A DNA stretch of 5,397 nucleotides from JBDRDI01 sp043820875 (GCA_043820875.1 JBDRDI010000055.1:1-5397), one strand, 5' to 3'. Positions 1-5,397 are shown, counted from the first letter of the stretch. Program-made: numbers and translations. The notes: generated by a model not told the origin, from the sequence alone.

Positions 1-34
1 GTTTTTGGGAAATAAATTTTAACCTACGACCAAC

Positions 35-316
35 ATGTTTATAAAAACATTTGACGATGCGACAATAGAAGCCGTCTGGCAAAAGGGCATCCCTGTATCG
101 GGTTGGGATGCTACAAAATACAGAAAAGATGTATGCGGCGCGCCAATTACTCGTGCACAGTATGGCGTCACCAACCATAAAGAAGGATGGGAAATTGATC
201 ACATAATTCCGGACTCTCAAGATGGATCCGATTCGCTTTCCAATCTTCGCCCTCTGCAATGGGAAAACAACCGTTCAAAATCGGATGGCAAATTAAAGTG
301 CGTTGTCATTTCATAA
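35..316 (+). CDS. small HNH endonuclease-like protein
   Basis: A 93-residue protein whose second half reads as an HNH (beta-beta-alpha metal) nuclease core. Seen: WEIDHI at 52-57 supplies the Asp55-His56 pair, where His is the expected general base. Asn70 in SLSNLRPLQ is the central N, and WENNRSKSD at 76-84 gives the last motif position as Asn79 rather than His, followed by basic residues. There is only one Cys in the core region, so no CxxC zinc knuckle is present. The N-terminal part (residues 1-50) has no motif I can name. An in-frame TAA at 20-22 excludes a longer start, so ATG at 35 is the first possible Met; no strong Shine-Dalgarno precedes it. The gene is monocistronic as far as visible, converges on the minus-strand operon and ends just before a terminator. 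Stand-alone short HNH proteins of this kind are common in bacteria and many have unknown roles. Nuclease activity is inferred from motifs only. Confidence 0.85.
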   Translation: MFIKTFDDATIEAVWQKGIPVSGWDATKYRKDVCGAPITRAQYGVTNHKEGWEIDHIIPDSQDGSDSLSNLRPLQWENNRSKSDGKLKCVVIS

Positions 317-346
317 AGATTTGACTCCGTGACTAATCGTCCTTAT

Positions 347-380
347 AAAATCCCTCGCTTTACGCGGGGGATTTTGTTTT
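347..380 (+). terminator. Rho-independent terminator after the HNH gene
   Basis: Left arm 347-358 (AAAATCCCTCGC) pairs with right arm 364-375 (GCGGGGGATTTT) around a 5-nt loop (TTTAC). This gives a 12-bp stem with one wobble pair (T355 with G367 in the plus-strand RNA). It is followed by GTTTT at 376-380. On the minus strand the wobble becomes an A/C mismatch and the T-run is confined to the end of the stem, so it is best read as terminating the HNH transcript. It could still act weakly in both directions for the convergent operon. Confidence 0.85.
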
Positions 381-475
381 AATCTTTTCCAAAAAATCAT
401 AAAACTTTTCCGCCGACGGAATTTGTGCCAGCGTTAGCTGACGTGCCGCTTCAAATTATTTTCAAATAAATTCAT
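360..475 (-). pseudogene. possible remnant or frameshifted small gene downstream of the HEPN gene
   Basis: Read on the minus strand, 455-363 is an open stretch of 31 codons ending in TAA at 362-360. Its composition looks protein-like: it begins FEAARQLTLAQ, continues IPSAEKFYDFLEKI and ends KTKSPA. It has no start codon, because an in-frame TAA at 458-456 lies directly upstream. An ATG at 475-473 opens MNLFENN in another frame, and one extra T in the TTT run near 458-456 would join it to the open stretch as a 38-residue product. Either a small gene has lost one base, or this is the C-terminal tail of an older gene whose 5' part was replaced by the HEPN gene. It could also be chance. The last codons overlap the terminator stem. 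I recognise no family. Confidence 0.3.
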
Positions 476-480
476 ATAAT

Positions 481-1416
481 TTAGTATGTGGTATTTAGTT
501 GTTGGCCAGCAACAATTTCGTAGTTTCCGTCGGTGCGAAATCGGCCATCTGTGAAATTGTTAAGCAAATCTTTAAGATTAAACGATTTGTCTCCGTCTTT
601 ATATTTTAGGAAAAAATTGCCTTGTTCTTTATTTTCCAAAAAATGCCTCTGCGGATGTACAATATTCTCGCTTATTAATGGTTCGGAAAGTATTTTTGTA
701 TTAAAGTAAGAAATCACTTTATTATGTACAAGTTCAAGATAATTTTTGCCATGATCTCCAACATCAAAATACTCTCCGTGCACCAATCTATGCCTAAGCC
801 CTGTATTTGACTGTTCTTTTATGCCAAACAGATCTTTAACTAAGTCTACTCCGAGAATTTCATTTATTAAATTCCAATCTTTCTGACCATTCTTTTTTAC
901 AAGTGCCTCAATAGCAGAAAACATCAATAATAATTTCGCGGAATAACCAGTTGCGTTGACTGCATCATTCCAGTAATAATAGAAAGTTTCCGGTATTTCT
1001 TTTTCCCCAAGTAATTCGGTTAATGCCTTTTGCTCTTTCTCCATAAACATTAGCCCGCCACCCATAGTATCAGCGGTGTATCTAAGAAATGCGACATCAC
1101 TGCCTATTTTATAAACAAAAAATGGCTCAAAAATATACTCTATGTAAGATTGAGATAATAACGAAATCCGTGGAACTATTTTAGACAATTTTTTCCAAAG
1201 ATTGTTTATTGCGTCAACATAATTTGATGCTTCAATTTCTATTTTAACAATCCATGCGTCATTTTTTAACCAACCGTCTCGAAAGTTAAAATCCCAGTGA
1301 GAAAATTCAATGCCGTCAATATCAAAGGACGCTGGTTTATCTTTATTTTCCATTACCGCGCAATCTGCCAGCGTTAAAATTTTATGTTCAATTTTATATT
1401 TATTTAAGGTAATCAT
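481..1416 (-). CDS. HEPN-domain protein (putative RNase, ApeA-like HEPN), last gene of the RM operon
   Basis: A 311-residue protein with no signal peptide or obvious membrane segment. Seen: the C-terminal half contains the helix SAKLLLMFSAIEALVKK (159-175) and then GLRHRLVHGEYF (206-217). In the latter, Arg208 and His213 form the R-x4-6-H motif that defines catalytic HEPN domains, and the LVHG context resembles the ApeA-type HEPN class. The N-terminal region (about 1-120) looks strand-rich and may be a sensor or binding domain; I do not recognise it. A tail of about 70 residues follows the HEPN helices. Known: catalytic HEPN proteins are usually metal-independent RNases used in abortive infection and toxin systems. 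Context: its ATG lies 5 nt after the hsdS stop, with no clear Shine-Dalgarno, so translation is probably coupled to hsdS. Inference: an RNA-cutting effector that backs up or is held in check by the modification system. A non-nuclease HEPN role cannot be excluded. Confidence 0.8.
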   Translation of the reverse strand: MITLNKYKIEHKILTLADCAVMENKDKPASFDIDGIEFSHWDFNFRDGWLKNDAWIVKIEIEASNYVDAINNLWKKLSKIVPRISLLSQSYIEYIFEPFFVYKIGSDVAFLRYTADTMGGGLMFMEKEQKALTELLGEKEIPETFYYYWNDAVNATGYSAKLLLMFSAIEALVKKNGQKDWNLINEILGVDLVKDLFGIKEQSNTGLRHRLVHGEYFDVGDHGKNYLELVHNKVISYFNTKILSEPLISENIVHPQRHFLENKEQGNFFLKYKDGDKSFNLKDLLNNFTDGRFRTDGNYEIVAGQQLNTTY

Positions 1417-1421
1417 TGTAT

Positions 1422-2906
1422 TTACGCTAAAATCATTTGTTCTATTTGTTTTTCCGCTCCGACAACAATACTTTCCGCTTCCTGTCGCAACTCCGTTGCT
1501 TTCGCTCGTATTTTTCTAATTTTACCGACCATCTCGTTTTGCTTATCTTTTGACGGATAGATAATTTGCAAACTTCCGACTTCATTAAGATTGATATTTG
1601 CACGGGCGACTGGCCGTTTAATTCGATCTAATTGAATTTGTCCGATTTTTGAGTATAAAAATTCTTTTGCATATTCAGGATTAACTTGCTCATCCAATCT
1701 AATCAACGCAATTGCTTGATTGATATTCGCCTCGCGATCATTGTCGTAAACGGAAACCTGCCCAATTGTCACGCCAACAATCGCAATCATCAAATCACCT
1801 TTTTTCAACTGCGAGCTTTTCAATTTTTTATTATGAATTTCCGGTTTAACATAAATCAAAGAATTAAAATCAATTTCGTTATCTGGGTTTATGTTTCCGC
1901 TTCTCACAAACGGAATTCCGCTGTCTTGATCTGTATAAGCGTCGCCACCGGATAACGGCGTTGCTCCGCTTGTTATTTTTGTTGAAAGATTTTTCAAGGT
2001 TTTAACATTGTATTTTGTGGTCAAAAAAATCTTGTCTAACATTTTGAAAGTAGGACGAAAATATGAAGGGTCAAGTCTGGTTTGAATTTCATCGCTCCAA
2101 ATCTGAAATACCTGTTCTGCCCCCCCCTCCGGCATATCTATACCAAGCTCGCCCAAAACAAAATCGTCAATGGACGACAAAATTTTCAAAATTTCCGCTT
2201 CTTTCTTTTTCTTTTGTTCGTATGCGTTCATTAAAATAGAGACGATATTTTTCTGGTCTTTTAATGACGGCACAGGCAACAAAATACTCTTTATATCTTC
2301 TGGGTAAATATGCGAAGTTTGTCCGCGTTTTTCTCTATTCAACAGCAGATAGCCGACCTTACTTGAAAGAAAGCCAAAAAGGTATTCGGGCAAAACTTTT
2401 TCTGGGTTAGCACGAACGCAAATCAATTCACCAACAAAAAATGTATCCTGCGGTGGTTCAACATCAAGGATACTCACATTTTTACCGACATAACTAGCTT
2501 GATGCGCGGCAGAAAGGATAAAAACATCTTTTTTTTGAGCTTTCTTTCCACTTGAAAAATCCGCTTTTGCATATTCAAGTTTTTCTAAATTAACAAATCT
2601 GCCAGAAGCAGTACCTGCTTTAATAATTGGCACGGAGCCGTCTTGATCATTGTCTTCATCGTACATATCTTTTGACGGCGTTCGCCCATTGCTAATTAAA
2701 AGAGTTATATCTTCAAGTTTTTTCAATTCAAATTTTGATTCAGCAACTTTTTCAACAATATGCTCAAAAAACGGCTGATAATATTCAACATCAATGCGCT
2801 TTTTACCCTTCGCACTTTCATTGGTAATTGAAAAAATTTGTAATTCGCCAAGATTATTTTGCATGGTTGAATTTTTTATATTCATTATAAATTTCCAGTA
2901 AGTCAT
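1422..2906 (-). CDS. hsdS: type I-like restriction-modification specificity subunit (HsdS, two TRDs)
   Basis: DNA-recognition subunit that would bind the MTase subunit and read a bipartite target. Numbering from the chosen ATG gives 494 residues. Seen: two homologous halves, each opening with an R-(I/L)-D-x2-Y-x2-P segment (RIDVEYYQP near 37, RLDPSYFRP near 277), then a recognition domain beginning with a G-x-TP signature (SNGRTPS near 72, TSGATPL near 312). Each half ends in a helix after a proline-rich break (LPVPSLKDQKNIV near 210; IIYPSKDKQNEMV near 448). The length is slightly above many HsdS proteins. Start: the frame stays open to a TTG at 2951, with ATGs at 2933, 2906, 2885 and 2864. 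I prefer 2906 because AGGAAG lies 11 nt upstream; 2933 (GGAG 10 nt upstream) and 2885 are alternatives. All overlap the end of hsdM. An 8-G run lies in the linker between halves (separate entry). Family assignment is secure, exact start is not. Confidence 0.9.
   Translation of the reverse strand: MTYWKFIMNIKNSTMQNNLGELQIFSITNESAKGKKRIDVEYYQPFFEHIVEKVAESKFELKKLEDITLLISNGRTPSKDMYDEDNDQDGSVPIIKAGTASGRFVNLEKLEYAKADFSSGKKAQKKDVFILSAAHQASYVGKNVSILDVEPPQDTFFVGELICVRANPEKVLPEYLFGFLSSKVGYLLLNREKRGQTSHIYPEDIKSILLPVPSLKDQKNIVSILMNAYEQKKKKEAEILKILSSIDDFVLGELGIDMPEGGAEQVFQIWSDEIQTRLDPSYFRPTFKMLDKIFLTTKYNVKTLKNLSTKITSGATPLSGGDAYTDQDSGIPFVRSGNINPDNEIDFNSLIYVKPEIHNKKLKSSQLKKGDLMIAIVGVTIGQVSVYDNDREANINQAIALIRLDEQVNPEYAKEFLYSKIGQIQLDRIKRPVARANINLNEVGSLQIIYPSKDKQNEMVGKIRKIRAKATELRQEAESIVVGAEKQIEQMILA
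2120..2127 (-). repeat. G8 homopolymer in the hsdS inter-domain linker
   Basis: The plus strand has eight consecutive C, so the hsdS coding strand has GAG GGG GGG GCA (Glu-Gly-Gly-Ala, residues 260-263 from the ATG at 2906). It lies after the first half (TRD1 plus its helix) and just before the RLDPSYFRP segment that opens the second half. Reading it out: loss of one G gives a 27-codon foreign tail ending in TAG (CTTTCAAAATGTTAG), and gain of one G gives about 10 foreign codons ending in TGA. Poly-G runs of this length are unusual in AT-rich coding DNA and are classic slipped-strand sites. As sequenced, the gene is in the full-length ON frame. Confidence 0.75.
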
Positions 2907-4659
2907 TTTTATCTTTTCTTCCTGTCGCGTCATACCCAACGTGCTCCGCAATTGCCATGAAAATTTTATACTTTCCTAATTTTTCTTTCGCATCTTTTCT
3001 TCGGACAAATACAAGTGATGATTTTACTCCTGCTCCATAGTGAGTAAAAGTAATTTGTGGCAAGCTGACAACAGCTTTAATTTGGCAACGCTCCATTAGA
3101 AAATCGCGGACATATTGTAAGGTAGAGTTAGATAAGATGCCGTCTGGCAAAACGATTGCCATTTGGCCCGTGCCGGATTTTAGAAAATCAATGCAACGCT
3201 CAATAAACAAAATCTCGGTTTTCTGGTTATCTCGAGTTTTCTTGCCATTTTGCCCAAGCGTAAATTTTTCAAGATAGGGGTGTTCGCTTCGCTTTACATT
3301 CGCGCCAAATGGCGGATTGGTAACGATTACATCAAATTTATTTTTGGCAAAACCGCGATTTTTCTCGCTCATTTTGTCAACATCTTCCAGCGCGTCAAAA
3401 CCGATAACATTCGTGTGTCCGTCGTCGTGAATAATCATATTCATTTTGGCAACGCGGGCGATTGAATCGTTTATTTCAATGCCGAAAAGATTATTTTGCG
3501 CGAAGTCGTGCCAAAAACGATATTTTTCCGCTTCGTCATTTTCGTTAAATTCTTCCGCTTGTTTTCTCACTTCATCAAGAGCGTGCAAAAGAAATCCGCC
3601 CGAACCGCAAGCGGGATCAAGCACAAGGTAGTCATTTTTTATATTCATCATCTTGACGGCGAAGCTCACAATTTCGCGCGGAGTAAAGTATTGCCCGCTT
3701 TTGCCCTTGAAAAAATCCTCCATAAACTGCTCAAAGGCAACGCCTTTTGTATCAAGGTCGGTTTTTGAAAGCGTTACGCTTTGCAAGTGTCCGACAACGG
3801 TATAAAGTTCTTCGGGGTCAATTTTCAAACTTTCCTTAAACACTTCGGGGTCTTTTTCTTTGGCTTCTTGATAAATTACGTCAAGTCTTTTATAAACGCT
3901 CCCAGCTTTTTCGTGCGTCTTAATTTGAAAATCGTAATAATCGCCGGTTTTGCGTCCGCGTTTTTCGTCACGGATTTTTACAAAGATGATTTTGCAAAGT
4001 TCGTCAAAAGCGACTGTCGGATTTCTTTTGCCGCCAGCCCAAAGCGTGTTATGCGATTTTTCAAGGGTGCGTTTTAATTCTGATTTATCAAGTACTTTCA
4101 AATCCCAATCGGGATCGCCTTTCTTGTAGCGAAATTCCTCAATCTTTCCGTAAGAAATTGGAATATCGGTAATAGTCGCTTTTTCCGGTTCTTTGTCGTT
4201 CCATTCGACAGTTTCCATTGCGCGGCGAGTATTGCCTGCAACACAAATCGCAAGCGGAGCACGAAGCACACGAGCGTTAGCGATTACTTGCTTGGTGGCT
4301 TGCTCAAATTCTGCGTCGGAAATGCCGTCTTTTTTACACTCAACAACGATATAAGGTTTTTTCTTTGCGTCGTCTTCAAAAATAACAATATCCGCGTAGC
4401 GTTCGGGGGTACGATCCGGCATTTCTGTTTCAAGCTCAATGCGTTTGGCGGGATAATGATATTTTTCAATCAAATCAAAATAATATTCGGCACGGACTTT
4501 TTCCTCTGGATCGCTAAAATTATACTTTTTTCCAGAAGCTATATACTTAATCTTACTTGCGTCTAAAACAAAGTATCCTTTATCTTGTCCAGCTTTCAAG
4601 TATCCCTTTTGAGCGGCTCCGATTTTTTCTTTTTGTGGCTTGTAATTTACGTTACTCAT
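2854..4659 (-). CDS. hsdM: HsdM-type adenine-N6 DNA methyltransferase with N-terminal HsdR_N-like nuclease domain
   Basis: A 601-residue protein that seems to join restriction and modification in one chain. Seen in the N-terminal part (about 50-155): VRAEYYFDLIEKY, then RYADIVIF with Asp90 and IVVECKK with Glu107 and Lys109. This is the D-x16-E-x-K layout of a PD-(D/E)XK nuclease as found in type I HsdR N-termini. All three residues are intact. Then comes an HsdM helical part (about 215-315), GQYFTPREIV at 323-332, SAM-binding motif I DPACGSGGF at 348-356, LFGIEIND at 391-398 and catalytic NPPF at 449-452, followed by LPDGILSN at 504-511. NPPF marks a gamma-class adenine methylase. Start ATG at 4659 has AAGGAG 11 nt upstream and overlaps the radC stop (ATGA). 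The 3' end overlaps hsdS. Methylation with HsdS is well supported. DNA cleavage by the N-terminal domain is inferred from conserved residues, and no HsdR helicase is present in the window. Confidence 0.93.
   Translation of the reverse strand: MSNVNYKPQKEKIGAAQKGYLKAGQDKGYFVLDASKIKYIASGKKYNFSDPEEKVRAEYYFDLIEKYHYPAKRIELETEMPDRTPERYADIVIFEDDAKKKPYIVVECKKDGISDAEFEQATKQVIANARVLRAPLAICVAGNTRRAMETVEWNDKEPEKATITDIPISYGKIEEFRYKKGDPDWDLKVLDKSELKRTLEKSHNTLWAGGKRNPTVAFDELCKIIFVKIRDEKRGRKTGDYYDFQIKTHEKAGSVYKRLDVIYQEAKEKDPEVFKESLKIDPEELYTVVGHLQSVTLSKTDLDTKGVAFEQFMEDFFKGKSGQYFTPREIVSFAVKMMNIKNDYLVLDPACGSGGFLLHALDEVRKQAEEFNENDEAEKYRFWHDFAQNNLFGIEINDSIARVAKMNMIIHDDGHTNVIGFDALEDVDKMSEKNRGFAKNKFDVIVTNPPFGANVKRSEHPYLEKFTLGQNGKKTRDNQKTEILFIERCIDFLKSGTGQMAIVLPDGILSNSTLQYVRDFLMERCQIKAVVSLPQITFTHYGAGVKSSLVFVRRKDAKEKLGKYKIFMAIAEHVGYDATGRKDKNDLLEIYNEYKKFNHAK
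2918..2923 (-). promoter_or_regulatory. ribosome binding site supporting the hsdS start at 2906
   Basis: On the minus strand AGGAAG is followed by 11 nt of A-rich sequence and then ATG at 2906-2904. It lies inside the 3' end of hsdM, so hsdS initiation would occur within the upstream cistron. Spacing is slightly long. A competing GGAG precedes the ATG at 2933, so the site favours but does not settle the start. Confidence 0.45.
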
Positions 4660-5339
4660 AGTAATTTTTTCTCCTTAAAACTTAAAAAACTATTATTTGT
4701 AATAATAATATGGTCAACCACCTCTATACCTAAAATTTTGCCGGCTTCAATCAATTTATTCGTTGTTAGCAAATCGCCTTCTGACGGTTCGGTATCGCCC
4801 GATGGATGATTGTGAACAAATATAACTGATGCCGCCTTATTTTTAATAGCTTCCGCGAATACTTCGCGCGGATGAACAATGCTGGCATTAAGACTACCAA
4901 CTGAAACTTCCGTAATTGAGTGGTTTCTACTATTAAGAGCAATCATGTAAAAATGTTCTTTGTGATAATCTTTGAGTTTGCTTTTTATCAACTGATATAC
5001 CTTTTTTGGATCGGTAAGTTCCTTGCTTTTATAAGACGGGGTTTGAGTGGCCAGCCGGCGGCCAATTTCAAAGACGGCTTTTATCTGCGTCGCTTTGGCT
5101 AATCCAATTCCTTTAATTGAAGACAACTCCTCAATACTTGCTTCGGCTAATTTTTGCAAACTGCCAAATTGCGATAGTAGTTTTTGCGCCGTGACTACCA
5201 CCGATTCGCCGGCAATGCCGCGTCCCAAAATAAGCTGTAATAATTCTTGAGCCGAAAGCGCTTGCTCGCCAAACTTAACCAACCGCTCGCGCGGTCGCTC
5301 TTCTTTAGGTAAATCATGAATAGTAAATGATTGCTTCAT
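4656..5339 (-). CDS. radC: RadC/JAMM-domain protein
   Basis: A 227-residue protein, the normal length for RadC. Seen: the N-terminal hallmark LPKEERPRERL (10-20) and a helix-hairpin-helix stretch around SSIKGIGLAKATQIKAV (73-89). The C-terminal JAMM/MPN+ domain has HNHPSGD at 176-182 with Ser186 and Asp189 (H-x-HP-x7-S-x2-D), plus Glu163 in VFAEA as a candidate upstream acid. All metal-binding residues are present. Known: RadC is no longer thought to be a dedicated recombination repair protein; its biochemical role is unsettled and copies are frequent in mobile and defence regions. Context: first gene visible of the operon, with its TGA overlapping the hsdM ATG. Start ATG at 5339 matches the family N-terminus, although no strong Shine-Dalgarno is seen. 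The upstream 58 nt hold two inverted repeats. It may be a passenger or a functional partner of the RM genes. Confidence 0.95.
   Translation of the reverse strand: MKQSFTIHDLPKEERPRERLVKFGEQALSAQELLQLILGRGIAGESVVVTAQKLLSQFGSLQKLAEASIEELSSIKGIGLAKATQIKAVFEIGRRLATQTPSYKSKELTDPKKVYQLIKSKLKDYHKEHFYMIALNSRNHSITEVSVGSLNASIVHPREVFAEAIKNKAASVIFVHNHPSGDTEPSEGDLLTTNKLIEAGKILGIEVVDHIIITNNSFLSFKEKKLL
4671..4676 (-). promoter_or_regulatory. ribosome binding site of hsdM inside radC
   Basis: AAGGAG on the minus strand, 11 nt before the ATG at 4659-4657. It is part of the Lys-Glu codons near the RadC C-terminus. Together with the ATGA stop/start overlap it indicates translational coupling of hsdM to radC. 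Confidence 0.75.
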
Positions 5340-5355
5340 AACTTTTATTCAATTA

Positions 5356-5368
5356 CCAACGCGGTTGG
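5356..5368. repeat. short inverted repeat in the radC leader
   Basis: CCAAC at 5356-5360 and GTTGG at 5364-5368 flank a 3-nt spacer, giving a 5-bp stem about 17 nt upstream of the radC ATG. Its core (CAAC..GTTG) resembles the core of the longer palindrome at 5376-5397, so the two may be related elements or tandem binding sites. No T-run follows on the minus strand. Confidence 0.35.
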
Positions 5369-5375
5369 GATTTCA

Positions 5376-5397
5376 ACGGCTCAACCCGTTGAGCCGT
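5376..5397. repeat. 10-bp inverted repeat at the window edge, upstream of radC
   Basis: ACGGCTCAAC (5376-5385) is the exact reverse complement of GTTGAGCCGT (5388-5397), separated by 2 nt. As RNA this gives about 9 bp with a 4-nt loop. On the minus strand no T-run follows toward radC, so it does not look like a terminator in that direction. On the plus strand the window ends at the stem, so a following T-run cannot be checked. It could be an operator, a terminator of a plus-strand gene outside the window, or a dispersed palindromic repeat. Confidence 0.6.

Noticed and set aside
1..34. C-terminal tail of an upstream plus-strand gene
   Set aside because: Frames 1 and 3 are open only for a few codons before a stop and nothing can be recognised, so no partial gene is claimed.
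420..457. AATTTG and CAAATT as a hairpin terminator for the minus-strand operon
   Set aside because: Only 6 A/T-rich base pairs around a loop of about 26 nt with no T-run, so it is not stable enough to support.
1686..1955. Plus-strand open frame of 89 codons opposite hsdS
   Set aside because: It lies fully antisense to a clear HsdS coding region, has no ribosome site or recognisable motif, and its composition is that of a reverse-strand shadow.
3250..4077. Several plus-strand open frames of 61-98 codons opposite hsdM
   Set aside because: All are antisense to the conserved MTase motifs and show no protein-family features.
4284..4566. Short open frames on both strands over the nuclease-like domain of the MTase subunit
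   Set aside because: They are alternate-frame readings of the same region; the real frame carries the conserved D/E/K residues.
5340..5375. TTGAAA near 5370-5375 (minus strand) as a -35 box for a radC promoter
   Set aside because: No acceptable -10 hexamer lies 16-18 nt downstream; the nearest AT-rich sequence is a poor match, so no promoter is called.
1..5397. CRISPR arrays, tRNA genes, rRNA and insertion sequence ends
   Set aside because: No regularly spaced direct repeats, no cloverleaf-like sequence and no transposase or terminal inverted repeat pair were seen on either strand.

Overview
The window is an AT-rich bacterial segment dominated by a compact defence-type operon on the minus strand. 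In transcription order it encodes RadC (5339-4656), a methyltransferase subunit that also carries an N-terminal nuclease-like domain (4659-2854), an HsdS specificity subunit (start near 2906, stop at 1422) and a HEPN-domain protein (1416-481). The junctions are very tight: a 4-nt ATGA overlap, a longer overlap of about 53 nt, and a 5-nt gap. A single transcript with translational coupling is therefore likely. On the plus strand a small HNH-nuclease-like gene (35-316) converges on the operon and is followed by a convincing intrinsic terminator (347-380).

Taxonomy cannot be fixed from this sequence. Stops include TAA and TGA with no sign of recoding, Shine-Dalgarno sites are visible for hsdM and plausible for hsdS, and base composition is AT-rich. 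A mesophilic bacterium, possibly from a candidate phylum or an anaerobic lineage, would fit, but this is a weak inference. The cargo (restriction-modification, HEPN, RadC, HNH) is typical of an accessory defence island.

The likely joint function is DNA modification and restriction. HsdS has two target-recognition domains and would direct the MTase subunit to a bipartite site. The MTase subunit begins with a PD-(D/E)XK-type domain of the HsdR N-terminal kind whose D/E/K residues are all present. No HsdR helicase lies in the window, so the pair may work as a helicase-free, BcgI-like enzyme in which cutting and methylation share one polypeptide. The HEPN protein, a putative RNase with an intact R-x4-H motif, could be a second layer, comparable in logic to PrrC sitting in the EcoprrI hsd locus. 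An 8-G run sits exactly in the HsdS linker between the two recognition domains. A one-base slip either way stops translation shortly afterwards and leaves a half-subunit, which makes this a candidate phase-variable or specificity-switching locus.

The 164-nt gap between the convergent genes (317-480) holds the terminator and a coding-like but start-less 31-codon minus-strand stretch that may be a gene remnant. The right edge (5356-5397), upstream of radC, holds two hairpin-forming inverted repeats.
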